This document shows, in pieces, positions 8,716-18,970 of a DNA stretch of 64,000 nt. Both the position numbers and the translations under genes were made by a program. Numbering within the stretch: position 1 is the stretch's first letter; each line of letters starts with the position of its first letter. The notes under the pieces are model-generated. The model was not told the DNA's origin. It saw only the letters and a list, made by a program, of their open reading frames with translations, and did not search any database. The DNA comes from Halioxenophilus aromaticivorans (GTDB taxonomy: Bacteria; Pseudomonadota; Gammaproteobacteria; Pseudomonadales; Cellvibrionaceae): NCBI RefSeq assembly GCF_042850945.1, contig NZ_AP031496.1:3596001-3660000 (forward strand). The letters run 5' to 3'.

Positions 8716-9900
8716 CTACACTTGCTTTTGCACTTTAGACGCAATACGCCCGTAGGCTATGGCGTACCCAATGGCGCATACCACCACTAGGCCGGCAACA
8801 CATTCAAACAGGCTAGCGTACCCTAGCATCGGTACTACCAAGCCTAAAAAGTAAGGCCCAAAGCCTAAACCGGCATCTAAAAAGATAAAAAACGTCGCCG
8901 TGGCGAGGCCCATTTTATGGTGATCGACAATTTTTAGGGCCACTGCTTGTATGCAAGATTGCGAGTTGCCAAAGCCCAGCCCTATCAAGCCGCCGGCCAG
9001 CCACAAATGCCAGCCTTCGCTTGCCATCCCCAACAGACCAAAGCCTGCCACCATCAATACAAAGGCCGGATACATCACTAGGTTGGCACCGCGCAGATCC
9101 AATAAACGGCCGGTAAAGGGCCGCGAAATTAATATGGCCACAGAGTAAGCCACAAAGAAGAAACTCGCGGCGGCGACGAGATCTAGCTCCCGCGCGTAGG
9201 CGTTTAAAAATGAGAGCACGCCGGAATAAAATATCCCCAGCACAAAAATCACCCCACAGATGGGAACCGCCTCAGCGGCCACCAACCGGCGCACGCTAAA
9301 TTTACGGGGAATGGCGGCACGGTCTTCGGCGGTTACCTCCGGCACCTTAAGTGCCCAGCAAGCCAAAAAGCTCAGAGAACTGACCGCCAAACACAACCAC
9401 AAAACGTGGCTAAAGCTGGTGTGGGTGGTCATAAACATACCAATAAATGGGCCGGTGGCCGTGGCCAGTGTGCTGCTCATACTGTAGTAGCCAATGCCTT
9501 CGCCCTTGCGCGCCGAGGGTATTAGAAACGCCACTATGGTGCCCATGGCAGTGGCCGCAATACCAATGGATGCGCCATGCAAAAAGCGAAAAACAACCAG
9601 CCCACCGATGCCCACCGGCAAAAAATACGCGCCAATGGTCACAATGGACAAAAACAGCCCTGCCACCAGCGTGCGCCGGCGGCCCAGGAAATCGATGTAC
9701 TGCCCCACCAACAAACGGCCAGCCAGCACGCCCACAACAAACATACCCACGGCCAGGCCCGCCTGGGAGCTAGTGGCACCCAGTTCTTCCGTGGCGTAAA
9801 CGCCCATTACTACCACCAACAGGTAGAACACCAGTACGGCAAGAAAGTTAAGAAACGAAACCAGGATAAAATCTTTGGTCCAAAGCGGAGCTTGGCTCAT
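8716..9900 (-). CDS. MFS transporter
   Basis: This 394-residue inner-membrane protein has the twelve-helix pattern of the major facilitator superfamily. The loop 2-3 signature is seen as GRLLVGQYIDFLGRRR, about residues 60-75, and the half-repeat ISRPFTGRLLDLRGANL occurs in the second half. It resembles the YfcJ/YhhS group of drug or metabolite exporters, but the substrate cannot be deduced. ATG 9900 begins the usual N-terminus (MSQAPLWTKDFILVSFLNF); an upstream in-frame ATG would add 14 charged residues. The aminotransferase gene upstream on the same strand ends 93 bases before it, so the two may be co-transcribed. Confidence 0.88.
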   Translation of the reverse strand: MSQAPLWTKDFILVSFLNFLAVLVFYLLVVVMGVYATEELGATSSQAGLAVGMFVVGVLAGRLLVGQYIDFLGRRRTLVAGLFLSIVTIGAYFLPVGIGGLVVFRFLHGASIGIAATAMGTIVAFLIPSARKGEGIGYYSMSSTLATATGPFIGMFMTTHTSFSHVLWLCLAVSSLSFLACWALKVPEVTAEDRAAIPRKFSVRRLVAAEAVPICGVIFVLGIFYSGVLSFLNAYARELDLVAAASFFFVAYSVAILISRPFTGRLLDLRGANLVMYPAFVLMVAGFGLLGMASEGWHLWLAGGLIGLGFGNSQSCIQAVALKIVDHHKMGLATATFFIFLDAGLGFGPYFLGLVVPMLGYASLFECVAGLVVVCAIGYAIAYGRIASKVQKQV

Positions 9901-9993
9901 AGGGGGCCTTCGGCGATCTTTGCGGTGGGTAACGGCGGGCATCCTTCCGCCTCAAATGTGCGCGGCAGTATACCAGAGCTTGCCTATGCGTAT

Positions 9994-10824
9994 TTACTCG
10001 GAAAGAGGCTTGGCGAGAGGCTCGGCAAGAGTCTCAGCAGGCAACTGGTCAAAAAGCGACCGCACCTGCCCCAACAGAGCGCTTCCACCGCTGGCATAGT
10101 CGATATCGTCGATGGCGGAGATTGGCCGCAGGCCCCAGGCGGCATTGGTGGCAAAGGCGGCATCGAAGGTGGCTAGCTGGCCTGTAGTTACTGCCTGTTG
10201 CTGCACTGTGATGCCTGCCGCTTGGCAACAATCAATCACCAACTGGCGAGTGACGCCGGGTAGAATATCGCTGCTCAATGCCGGGGTAATTAGCTGCTGG
10301 TCTTTAATAAAGAACACATTCCAGGTGGCGCCTTCGGTGATCTGTTGCCCGGCGGTTAGCAAGGCATCGTCGGCTCCGGCTAGGCGTGCCTGCCGGCGGG
10401 CTTTAAACAGCGAGATCATATTGCCCGATTTTTGCCCAGCCAAGCTGCGCTGGGAGGCCACCAATCCACAGCGTAGCGCCGGTAGATTACCTGCCGCTGG
10501 GCGACCAGTAACCAGTATATTTAACTCATTGCAGGCCTCGGGCTTGGCCATATCGAACCCTTGAGGGAACAGCGTCACTCGCACGGTAACGGGCTCAGAC
10601 ACGGTAAAACCTGCCAAAAAGCTGCGTACATTGTCCATTACCTGGGCCGTGTCGACCGGTAATCCAAACAAAGCCTCGGCGTCTTGCTGCAAGCGCTGCA
10701 AGTGCAGCCCCAGGCCTTTGACCTTGCCGTCAGCCACCAACATTGTGGTAAAGGTGGCGTTGCCGTAGAGCGCGAGGCTAGCCAGCTGATCGTCTGGGTG
10801 AATGGCTTTACCGTTTAAAATCAT
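9994..10824 (-). CDS. Class IV aminotransferase, probably aminodeoxychorismate lyase (PabC-like)
   Basis: This is a 276-residue PLP enzyme of fold type IV. The likely Schiff-base lysine is K132 in the segment GQKSGNMISLFKARRQA. The family motif ITEGATWNVFFI (E164) binds the cofactor, and DILPGVTRQLVID near 186 is the usual following strand. The length fits PabC, which converts 4-amino-4-deoxychorismate to p-aminobenzoate and pyruvate in folate synthesis. Branched-chain or D-amino-acid aminotransferases share the fold, so PabC is a preference rather than proof. The usual pabC neighbours (acpP, fabF, mltG) are absent, which weakens the assignment. It lies upstream of the MFS gene and divergent from the molybdopterin oxidoreductase. 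Confidence 0.78.
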   Translation of the reverse strand: MILNGKAIHPDDQLASLALYGNATFTTMLVADGKVKGLGLHLQRLQQDAEALFGLPVDTAQVMDNVRSFLAGFTVSEPVTVRVTLFPQGFDMAKPEACNELNILVTGRPAAGNLPALRCGLVASQRSLAGQKSGNMISLFKARRQARLAGADDALLTAGQQITEGATWNVFFIKDQQLITPALSSDILPGVTRQLVIDCCQAAGITVQQQAVTTGQLATFDAAFATNAAWGLRPISAIDDIDYASGGSALLGQVRSLFDQLPAETLAEPLAKPLSE

Positions 10825-11069
10825 CGTTGCTCTAAACCGGCAACGCGCCGGCTCTCTAGTTTTGAAGTGCTTGTTTTAGCGTGCTTCTTTTGGGGTTCAG
10901 CGGCGTAATGTACTGCACCGGTTTGTCGCCAAGCAAGGGCTACCCTGCCTCCAAATTGCTACCCAATTCGGCCGCTATTGTTAATGCGTGCCTAATTGGG
11001 CGGGCCTAGCATGGGATACCTTGCTTGAGCTGTATCTATCACAATAACAAATACCCTGGATGCGACCCC

Positions 11070-13205
11070 ATGGAAACAACCCATTACCGAGCCTGCCATA
11101 TTTGCGAAGCCATTTGCGGCCTAGAAATTAAAACCAACGCCCTGGGTGATATCGTTGCCATTAAAGGTGACAAAAACGACCCGTTCAGCCAAGGCTATAT
11201 CTGCCCTAAAGGCACCGCGCTACAGGATATCCACCAAGACCCAGACCGCCTGCGCGGCCCGGTAAAAAAAGTGAACGGTGCTTGGCAAAGCATAAGTTGG
11301 CAACAAGCGCTGGATGAAGTGGCCGATAAACTGGTAGCTATTGCCGAGCAACACGGCAACAACGCCATTGGCAGTTATACCGGCAACCCGGCAGTGCACA
11401 GCTACGGCCTTCTTACCCATGGGCAGAATTTTTTATCGTTGTTTCGCAGTAGAAATCGATTTTCTGCCACCTCGGTGGACCAGCTACCCCAACAGCTCAC
11501 CTCACTGCTAATGTTTGGCCACCAGTTGCTGGTGCCGATACCCGACATAGACCGCACGCAATTGATGATCATTATTGGCGGCAATCCGATGGCCTCCAAT
11601 GGCAGCATGATGACCGTACCGAATTTTCGTGGCCGTATTAAAGCCCTACAAAAACGCGGCGGCCAATTGGTGGTAATAGACCCACGCAAAAGCGAAACCG
11701 CACAAATTGCCGACCAACACCTATTTGTGCGCCCCGGTAGCGATGCCGCTATGTTACTGGCCATGATTAATATTGTGCTTAACAAAGGCTGGCAGAATAG
11801 CCAACCCCTCGATGCGCACCTCAAAAATACGGCTGAATTAGCCAAGCTGGTAGCGCCTTTTACGCCACAGGCCGTGGCGGCTATTACCGGCATTGATGAA
11901 CCAACCCTGCGCGAGGTGACCCAAAAGTTTGCCCAAGAGCCAAAAGCGGTTATTTACGGGCGCATGGGTGTATCGGTGCAAGAATTTGGCACCGTGTGCC
12001 AGTGGGCAATCTATTTGTTAAATATTTTAACGGGTAAATTGGATCAACCCGGCGGTGCTATGTTTACCTTACCCGCCTGGGACAACGCCGCCCCAGGCAC
12101 CCGTGCCGGCGGCTTTGCCCGCTGGCACAGCCGAGTACGGCAGCTGCCAGAGTTTAATGGCGAGCTGCCGAGCTGCACCATGGCCGAGGAAATCACCACG
12201 CCTGGCGATGGCCAAATAAAAGCCATGGTCACCCTGGCCGGCAACCCTGTGTTGTCTAACGCCCACGGTAAGGCCCTGGATGCTGCGCTGGATTCGTTAG
12301 AATTTATGGTATCCATAGATTATTACATCAACGAAACCACACGCCACGCAGATATTATTTTACCGCCCAGCTCTCCACTGGAGCGCAACCATTACGACAT
12401 TGCCTTTAACAGTTTTGCGGTGCGCAATGTGGCGCGCTTTAACCCAGCGATTTTTGCAAAACCCGAGGGAGCGCAGCACGATTGGCAAATTAGCGAAGCC
12501 CTGGCGGAAAAAATTGCTCAGCGCCTAGGCCGGGAATACCAAGCCAAACCCACGCCGGAACAAATGTTGGATTACAGCCTGCAACATGGCCCCTACGGTG
12601 CCAAAAATAATCACCCCCAAGCGCTGTCTCTTGCCAGCTTACAAGAGCACCCAAACAACCTAGATTTAGGAGCCTTGCAATCTTGCCTGCCTGAAAGACT
12701 TAGCAGCGAAGATAAAAAAATTGATTGCGCACCCCAGGTGGTGATAGCTGATTTAGCGCGAGTAGAACAACATCTACTGGGCGATAAACATTTGCAAAGC
12801 CAGCAAAACAATAAGCAACTGAAGTTGATTAGCCGTCGCCACGTGCGCAGCAATAATTCTTGGATGCACAATTATCAACGTTTGGTAAAAGGCAAGGATC
12901 GCAGCGATTTATTAATACACCCAGAGGATGCCAACGCGCGTAATTTAAGCTCCGGCGACCAGGTTATTTTGAAATCTCGCACCGGCAGTATCCAAGTGCC
13001 GGTGACAGTAAGCGAGGAAATTATGCCCGGCGTGATTAGCCTACCCCACGGCTACGGCCACCAACGTGATGGAGTAAGCCTGACCGTTGCGCAAACCGTG
13101 GCAGGGCAAAGTATTAACGATATTACCGACAACCAATTGATCGACGCCGTTAGCGGTAATACCGCCCTAAACAGCGTTTGGGTATCGGTGGAGAAAATAG
13201 CTTAA
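11070..13205 (+). CDS. Single-subunit molybdopterin oxidoreductase with one Fe4S4 cluster
   Basis: This 711-residue cytoplasmic enzyme belongs to the DMSO-reductase/formate-dehydrogenase superfamily. C9, C12, C16 and C45 (CHICEAIC then CPKG) form the N-terminal Fe4S4 motif. The bis-MGD binding body follows (TGNPAVHSYG near 104, IIIGGNPMASNGS, and the C-terminal LISRRHVRSNNSWMHN plus ISLPHGYGHQRDG). The region where the molybdenum ligand usually lies reads FSATSVDQLP (131-140), without cysteine or selenocysteine, so the ligand is uncertain. No twin-arginine signal, no second electron-transfer subunit and no moco genes lie nearby. The substrate is unknown. ATG 11070 is chosen because it places the cluster motif at the family position. 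The gene ends four bases inside the convergent exported-protein gene. Confidence 0.87.
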   Translation: METTHYRACHICEAICGLEIKTNALGDIVAIKGDKNDPFSQGYICPKGTALQDIHQDPDRLRGPVKKVNGAWQSISWQQALDEVADKLVAIAEQHGNNAIGSYTGNPAVHSYGLLTHGQNFLSLFRSRNRFSATSVDQLPQQLTSLLMFGHQLLVPIPDIDRTQLMIIIGGNPMASNGSMMTVPNFRGRIKALQKRGGQLVVIDPRKSETAQIADQHLFVRPGSDAAMLLAMINIVLNKGWQNSQPLDAHLKNTAELAKLVAPFTPQAVAAITGIDEPTLREVTQKFAQEPKAVIYGRMGVSVQEFGTVCQWAIYLLNILTGKLDQPGGAMFTLPAWDNAAPGTRAGGFARWHSRVRQLPEFNGELPSCTMAEEITTPGDGQIKAMVTLAGNPVLSNAHGKALDAALDSLEFMVSIDYYINETTRHADIILPPSSPLERNHYDIAFNSFAVRNVARFNPAIFAKPEGAQHDWQISEALAEKIAQRLGREYQAKPTPEQMLDYSLQHGPYGAKNNHPQALSLASLQEHPNNLDLGALQSCLPERLSSEDKKIDCAPQVVIADLARVEQHLLGDKHLQSQQNNKQLKLISRRHVRSNNSWMHNYQRLVKGKDRSDLLIHPEDANARNLSSGDQVILKSRTGSIQVPVTVSEEIMPGVISLPHGYGHQRDGVSLTVAQTVAGQSINDITDNQLIDAVSGNTALNSVWVSVEKIA

Positions 13206-14311
13206 GGATTTTTGATTAACGCCGGAACAGACGACCGCTCCACCATACCTACGGTGCTTTCGCCCTCCCAGGTGTAGTGCGCGTGAGCCTGCTGCACGAT
13301 GGGAAAATCATCTGGCACTAGGCCTGCATGCATAGAACGCGTATTGATAAACGTGGTTCCACTTACACTAACCTGGCCGTTGTTTGTGGTTAATTCAAAC
13401 GAAACGTTATCGCCCCCGGTGGTGAGTTCTCGCAACCAAGGAATCACCACCGCCGTGGCCGGCTGCAGGCCGCCGCTACCGGTAAAAATATAACCTTCGT
13501 TGTAGGATGGCTGGCCATCGTCGCGGGGCGGAAACACGTTAAAGCCAAACGCCTTACCGCTGGGAAACACCGCGGATTGCCAGCAATGCCCCCAAAAACC
13601 CTCAAACTTGCGCACACCCTGGCGGCGAATTCGCAAACCGTTACCGCTAAATGGTTGCGGTTTTCCGTCTATGGTTAAGGCGCCGGCGCAGCGAAATAAT
13701 TGCTCGTAGCGAGGGCTGATAAAATCGGCCTGCTCGCCCTGCAAAACGGTATTGTCTTTGGCCAGCATCGAGCCCGGAGCCCAGGGCGGTGCGGCCATCT
13801 CCATATCCACCGTAATATTTATTTCTGCAGTGGGCTGCTCTATTTTTTTGTTGTGTAAAAGATTGCTGGCCGTGGTTTTAGGTACCGGGCCATTAAAACT
13901 CACCCGCCATTTTTTAAAGGCTTCTAGGCACTGGAATTGCGCCGGGCCAGAGCCACGAATACTGGCTAGGCCTTGGGCATCTAGGGCCGCATGGGTGGGG
14001 CCGTTTTCATCGCGCAGGCTATACACGGTGCCATCGGCAAAGGCCACATCTAACCACACCAGTTGTTTATCCCAGCTTTTCCCCAGGGCCTCGACGCCGA
14101 TGCGCAGAGCAAATTTACCGCTCTGTTCTTCTATCCATACATTAACGGCATCGCGCATTTGCGGGTTGCTGGGCTTTTCGGCCAACACCCACTCCCGGGA
14201 GGGATCAATTCCACCGGACAAATCCACCGTACTGGCACAGGCCAGCGGCAGCGACAACGCAAGCGAGGCCTGCCCGGTGTGATGAATTAATTCGCGTCTT
14301 GTAATGTGCAT
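13202..14311 (-). CDS. Exported protein of unknown function, possibly CrtC/DUF7064-like beta protein
   Basis: This 369-residue protein starts with a twin-arginine-like leader (TRRELIHHTG, then a hydrophobic stretch ending LACAS), so export to the periplasm is likely. A lipid anchor at C25 is possible but the lipobox is imperfect. The mature part is beta-rich, with many tryptophans. A central region carries GLRIRRQGVRKFEGFWGHCW (about 240-260), which recalls the two-lobed lipocalin-type fold of CrtC-like hydratases and DUF7064 proteins. That relation is tentative, from general resemblance only. It converges on the molybdopterin gene with a four-base overlap. The RND operon upstream ends about 100 bases before its start, so read-through is possible. 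Confidence 0.55.
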   Translation of the reverse strand: MHITRRELIHHTGQASLALSLPLACASTVDLSGGIDPSREWVLAEKPSNPQMRDAVNVWIEEQSGKFALRIGVEALGKSWDKQLVWLDVAFADGTVYSLRDENGPTHAALDAQGLASIRGSGPAQFQCLEAFKKWRVSFNGPVPKTTASNLLHNKKIEQPTAEINITVDMEMAAPPWAPGSMLAKDNTVLQGEQADFISPRYEQLFRCAGALTIDGKPQPFSGNGLRIRRQGVRKFEGFWGHCWQSAVFPSGKAFGFNVFPPRDDGQPSYNEGYIFTGSGGLQPATAVVIPWLRELTTGGDNVSFELTTNNGQVSVSGTTFINTRSMHAGLVPDDFPIVQQAHAHYTWEGESTVGMVERSSVPALIKNP

Positions 14312-14409
14312 GGTGTGCGCCCTTTTTTTGGCACAAACCTAACACAGACACGGGCTAGCACAGAAAAGCGTGGCTCTATGGCGGTGGTTTCGGCTGATTA
14401 CAATGGTAA

Positions 14410-15813
14410 TTAATTCTCGGCCTGGCTTTTCGCCACACTGCCACCGGCGCCCAGGGCAATTTGCAAGGTAGCCCAATCCACGGATAAATCGCGCAGCGCC
14501 GCTGCGTATTGCAACCTGGCAGATGCCAACGAGCGATCGGTATCCAGTAAATCCAGCAGGGTCATTACGCCCACCTGGTAGGTTTGCTGGGAGAGATCCA
14601 ACGCCCGGGTGTAGGAATTAACCGCTTGGTTTAAACGGTCGACTTTTTCTCGGTCGCGCTGCCAAGCGCTGTTGGCCGATTGCACATCTTCTACGGCATC
14701 CAACACGGTCTGCCGATATTGAATTTCGGCCACTCTTGCCTGGGCCTCTACCTGCCGCTTGGAGGCCGCCAACGCACCTTGATTAAAAATGGGCAGCGAC
14801 AACAACGGCCCAAAGCTCCAAGAGTCCTGGCTACTGGACACAGTGCCGGTTAAATTTAACGATGGCAACCGGTTGGCTTGCGCCACCCCAACCTCCGCCA
14901 CCGCCGATTGCAGTGCGTACTCAGCCGAGCGCACATCCGGCCGGTTGCGCAACAAATCTGCCGGCACGCCATTTTTGTAGGGCGTATCCAAGCTTAGGCC
15001 CAGCAAGTCATTTTGTTCCGGCGCGCTGCTTTGCATTTGCGCCAATAAGCCATCGGCGGGTTCATCCAACAAGGTGGCAATGGCGTACACCTGAGCCATA
15101 AAGCTGGCTTGTAAATCCGGTATGTCTGCCTGGGCTACATACAGCAGCGCTTTAACTTGTTCTTCTTCCAGTTCAGTTGCACTGCCCACACGGCGTTGCT
15201 CTTGGGTAACCGCCCAGGTTTGTTCCCGGGATTTTATGGATTGCTGAGTGAGTACCAGGGCATATTGATAATAACGGGCATCGATATAGGCACTGACCAA
15301 GGCAGAAAGATAGGCCAGGCGCGCAGTTTGCGTATCTGCCACGGCGGCCAGTAAATCGGCCTTCGCCGCCTGCCGCTCGCGTTTAATGCCACCAAATAAA
15401 TCGATGGCGAGATTACCGCTTAAGCTGGCGCTATCGCTAGTAGTAGCGCTTGCGACATCGGAGCCTGAGCGTGTGGATTGCACACTTAAATCACCACTGA
15501 GCGCGCTATTAACGCCGGTGCCACTCAACGCCGCCTGGGCCGCAGCAATGCGCTCCACCGCAACTGCAATATCCAAATTGCTGCCTAAGCCCTGCTCTAC
15601 CCATTGGTTCAACAGTGGATCATCGTAGCTTTGCCACCAGGCAAGCGTTGCCACCTGGGCATAGCTTTGTTGGCTGGCGTCATCGACGAAATCTTGTGCG
15701 AGGTTAACCTCCGGCCGCTGGTAATTGGGGCCAACGGCGCAGGCGGTGAGTAAACTTAGGCTGGCCATTAAGCTGGCACTGGCCAAGGATTTTTTAAACC
15801 TGTTTGTGCGCAT
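14410..15813 (-). CDS. Outer-membrane efflux lipoprotein (OprM/NodT type) of RND pump
   Basis: This 467-residue TolC-family channel forms the outer-membrane exit duct of the pump encoded just upstream. A lipoprotein signal is clear: LLTAC with C25 as the acylated residue, followed by AVGPNYQRPEV, which is typical of the NodT subfamily. Two internal OEP repeats with long helical hairpins fill the rest, including QANRLPSLNLTGTVSSS in the middle and TLLDLLDTDRSLASARLQY near the end. Start: ATG 15816 and ATG 15813 are adjacent, overlapping the TGA of the RND gene. AGGAGG upstream is better spaced for 15813. The stop-start overlap points to translational coupling. Confidence 0.93.
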   Translation of the reverse strand: MRTNRFKKSLASASLMASLSLLTACAVGPNYQRPEVNLAQDFVDDASQQSYAQVATLAWWQSYDDPLLNQWVEQGLGSNLDIAVAVERIAAAQAALSGTGVNSALSGDLSVQSTRSGSDVASATTSDSASLSGNLAIDLFGGIKRERQAAKADLLAAVADTQTARLAYLSALVSAYIDARYYQYALVLTQQSIKSREQTWAVTQEQRRVGSATELEEEQVKALLYVAQADIPDLQASFMAQVYAIATLLDEPADGLLAQMQSSAPEQNDLLGLSLDTPYKNGVPADLLRNRPDVRSAEYALQSAVAEVGVAQANRLPSLNLTGTVSSSQDSWSFGPLLSLPIFNQGALAASKRQVEAQARVAEIQYRQTVLDAVEDVQSANSAWQRDREKVDRLNQAVNSYTRALDLSQQTYQVGVMTLLDLLDTDRSLASARLQYAAALRDLSVDWATLQIALGAGGSVAKSQAEN

Positions 15814-18800
15814 CATTTGGCCTCCTCTGTTTTGCCATAGCGGATGCGAAACACGGTTTGCACGCACACCAATAACGCCGGGATCATCAGCACACCGACA
15901 AAGGTGGATGCCAACATACCGCCAAACACGGCCGTACCAATGGCGTTTTGCGCACCAGAGCCAGCGCCTGAGGCCCACACCAGGGGCGAGACACCCAAAA
16001 TAAACGTTAGCGATGTCATTAAAATGGGCCTAAAACGTTGCCGCGCGGCTTCTAAGGTGGCCTCTATTAATCCCAAGCCCTGCTTTTGCAAATCCACCGC
16101 GAACTCAACAATTAAAATGGCGTTTTTAGCGGCCAAACCGATGGTGGCCAACATGCCCACTTTAAAATACACATCGTTGGATTGGCTAAACAACAAGGCA
16201 CCCAGCATGGCACCCAGCACACCGATGGGCACCACCAACATAATGGCAAAGGGAATGCTCCAGCTTTCGTACAAAGCGGCCAGGGCCAAAAACACCACTA
16301 ATACCGAGATGGCATACAACATTGGCGCTTGGGAGCCCGACAAACCCTCCTGGTAAGAAATCCCCGTCCAGGCAACCGCATAACCGCCGTCCATACCGGC
16401 CACCAGCTCTTCCATGGCCACCATGGCATCGCCGGAGCTAACACCGGTGCCCGGCGAGCCAGAGATTTCCACCGCGCTCACACCGCCGTAGCGATCCAAG
16501 GAGGCCGGCACCTTATCCCAACTGATGGTGGTAAAGGCATTAAACGGCACCATTTCGCCATCTCTGTTGATGGCGTGCCAATAGTTGATGTCCTCGGGTT
16601 GCATACGAAATGCCGCTTCACCCTGCACCAGCACCGGTTTTAGCTCGGAATTCATTTCAAAGTCGTTCACTTCCCGGCCGGAATAAATCACCGACAGCAT
16701 GCTGTTGATATCCGCCAGCGATATGCCAAACACGCTGGCTTTCTCTTGGTCGATATCAATGCGCATGGCGGTTTTGGTTTGTTCTTCCGTGCCGCGCAAC
16801 GAAGTCACGCGAGCGTCTTGTTCTGCCAGTGCAACCAACTCTTTACTGGCTGCCAGCAAGGCGCTTTGGCCATTGTTGGCTTGGTCGAGCAGGTACATGC
16901 TAAATCCGCCGGAATTACCCAAGCCGTGAATGGCCGGCGGCTGCACCATAAACACCTGGCCTTGACGATTGTTCATAGCAAAGTGCATGTTGGTGCGGCT
17001 TACCACGGCACTGGCGGCAAGCTCGTCATTGCCGGCGCGTTGGCTAAAGTCTTTCATGCGCACAAACATCATGGCTCGGTTCTGCGCGCTGCCGCCAAAA
17101 CTGAATCCAAGCGAGGCAAATACCGTATCCACGGCGTCGGCTTCTTCTGTGAGTAGATAATCTTCCACCGCTTGCACCACCGACAGCGTTTGATCCGTGG
17201 TACTGCTCTCTGGCAGGTTGACGATGATCATTAACTCGCCCTGATCTTCCGGTGGCAAAAACGAACTGGGGATGGTTTTAAATAACACCACAATACCCGC
17301 CACAGCCAAAGCTAAAATACCCAGGGCAATAAAAGCTTTATTTAAAAAGCGCTGGGTAACGGTCATATACACGTTTTGCAATTTGCCAAAGTGACGATTG
17401 AACCAAGAGGGAAAAAAGAACCGACTGGGTTTATCACCAACGGGCTTTAAAAAGCTGGCGCACATGGCCGGCGATAAAATCAACGCCACCAAGGTGGATA
17501 ACGCCATGGCGGTGATAATCGTCACCGAGAATTGTCGATAAATAATACCGGTGCTGCCGCCAAAAAACGCCATGGGCAAAAACACCGTAATAATCACCAG
17601 CGATGTACCAATCAAGGCACCGGCAATTTGCCCCATACTTTTTTGCGTTGCCTGCAAAGGCGTTAGTTGCTCTTCTTCCATTAAACGCTGAACGTTTTCC
17701 ACTACCACAATGGCGTCGTCCACCAACATACCAATGGCCAACACCAAGGCAAACATGGTTAGGGTGTTAATGGAATACCCCACCATGGCCAAAACGGCAA
17801 AGGTTCCCATAAGTACCACGGGCACCGCCATGGTTGGAATTAAGGTAGCGCGCCAGTTGTGCAAAAACACCAGCAGTACCAAAAACACCAACACCACGGC
17901 TTCAATAATGGTGTGGACAACTTTATCGATGGAGGCTTCCACAAACGGCGATGTATCAAAGGCATAAACAATATCCACGCCTTGGGGCAAGGAGTTCTCA
18001 ATACCGCTTAACGTTTCTCGTACAGCCCGAGAGGTATCCACGGCGTTAGCTCCGGTGGCCAGGTTCACACCAAAGCCCGCCGCGTTGTATTGGTTAAAGC
18101 GTGCGTCTCGGCCGTAGGTTTCCTGGCCTAACTCCACACGGCCCACATCTTTAATGCGCACCGTAGCGGTGTTATTTTCGGATTTCAGCAAAATATCGCT
18201 GAATTCTGCCACCGTGGTTAATTGGCTTTGTGCGGTAATTTCTAAATTGTATTGCTGACCTTCCACGTAGGGCGCATCGCCCAGGGTACCCACAGCTACC
18301 GTGGTATTTTGCGCTTCAATGGCAGATACCACATCGGCGGTGGTTAAGGCGTATTTGCTGAGCTTAAAAGGGTCTAACCACACGCGCATGGCGTAGCCGG
18401 AGCCGAACACATTAATGGAGCCTACACCTGGAGTTCGCTGCACTGGATTTTGGATCAGGTTTTCCACCATGTCCGCCAGCTCTACCGTGCTGTACTGACC
18501 ATCCTTACTGATTAAACCGGCTACCATTAAAATTGACGAGGTGGATCGCGAAACGGTCACACCTTGGTCTTGCACTACGGTGGGCAATTGCGTGGTGACC
18601 CGTTGGATTTTGTTTTGTACATCCACCTGGGCATCGTTGGGGTCGGCGTTTTCATCAAACACAATGGAGATCGACGACGAGCCCCGGGTCGAAGACGATG
18701 TCATGTAGAGCATGTCATCTAGCCCGGTAAGCGCATCTTCCATAATGGTGGTAACAGAATTTTGCACCGCCTCCGCTGAGGCGCCACTGTAGGTTGCACT

Positions 18801-18935
18801 CACACGAACGGTGGGCGGTGATACATCAGGGTATTGTGCAACCGGCAAGGTATTGATACCTAATACTCCGGCCAATACGGTAATAATGGCTAGCACCCAG
18901 GCAAATACCGGACGCTGAATAAAAAATTGCGACAT
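15813..18935 (-). CDS. RND efflux transporter, HAE1 (AcrB-like) family
   Basis: This 1040-residue inner-membrane proton antiporter is the engine of a tripartite drug or metabolite efflux pump. It begins MSQFFIQRPVFAWVLAIITV, the usual HAE1 start, with twelve helices and two large periplasmic loops. The proton-relay aspartates are present in GMLVDDAIVVVENVQRL (about residue 400), and the partner lysine in GLAAKNAILIVEFAVDL in the second half. The ATG at 18935 gives the canonical start; an in-frame TTG seven codons upstream is less likely. It lies 35 bases after the membrane-fusion gene and overlaps the outer-membrane channel gene. No TetR or two-component regulator lies next to the operon. Confidence 0.96.
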   Translation of the reverse strand: MSQFFIQRPVFAWVLAIITVLAGVLGINTLPVAQYPDVSPPTVRVSATYSGASAEAVQNSVTTIMEDALTGLDDMLYMTSSSTRGSSSISIVFDENADPNDAQVDVQNKIQRVTTQLPTVVQDQGVTVSRSTSSILMVAGLISKDGQYSTVELADMVENLIQNPVQRTPGVGSINVFGSGYAMRVWLDPFKLSKYALTTADVVSAIEAQNTTVAVGTLGDAPYVEGQQYNLEITAQSQLTTVAEFSDILLKSENNTATVRIKDVGRVELGQETYGRDARFNQYNAAGFGVNLATGANAVDTSRAVRETLSGIENSLPQGVDIVYAFDTSPFVEASIDKVVHTIIEAVVLVFLVLLVFLHNWRATLIPTMAVPVVLMGTFAVLAMVGYSINTLTMFALVLAIGMLVDDAIVVVENVQRLMEEEQLTPLQATQKSMGQIAGALIGTSLVIITVFLPMAFFGGSTGIIYRQFSVTIITAMALSTLVALILSPAMCASFLKPVGDKPSRFFFPSWFNRHFGKLQNVYMTVTQRFLNKAFIALGILALAVAGIVVLFKTIPSSFLPPEDQGELMIIVNLPESSTTDQTLSVVQAVEDYLLTEEADAVDTVFASLGFSFGGSAQNRAMMFVRMKDFSQRAGNDELAASAVVSRTNMHFAMNNRQGQVFMVQPPAIHGLGNSGGFSMYLLDQANNGQSALLAASKELVALAEQDARVTSLRGTEEQTKTAMRIDIDQEKASVFGISLADINSMLSVIYSGREVNDFEMNSELKPVLVQGEAAFRMQPEDINYWHAINRDGEMVPFNAFTTISWDKVPASLDRYGGVSAVEISGSPGTGVSSGDAMVAMEELVAGMDGGYAVAWTGISYQEGLSGSQAPMLYAISVLVVFLALAALYESWSIPFAIMLVVPIGVLGAMLGALLFSQSNDVYFKVGMLATIGLAAKNAILIVEFAVDLQKQGLGLIEATLEAARQRFRPILMTSLTFILGVSPLVWASGAGSGAQNAIGTAVFGGMLASTFVGVLMIPALLVCVQTVFRIRYGKTEEAK

Positions 18936-18970
18936 GGGACTGTTGTTTCCTAACAATCAGGAGATGAAAA

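Noticed and set aside
16329..17156. Plus-strand frames inside the RND transporter gene
   Set aside because: Antisense to a strongly conserved transporter; no independent support.
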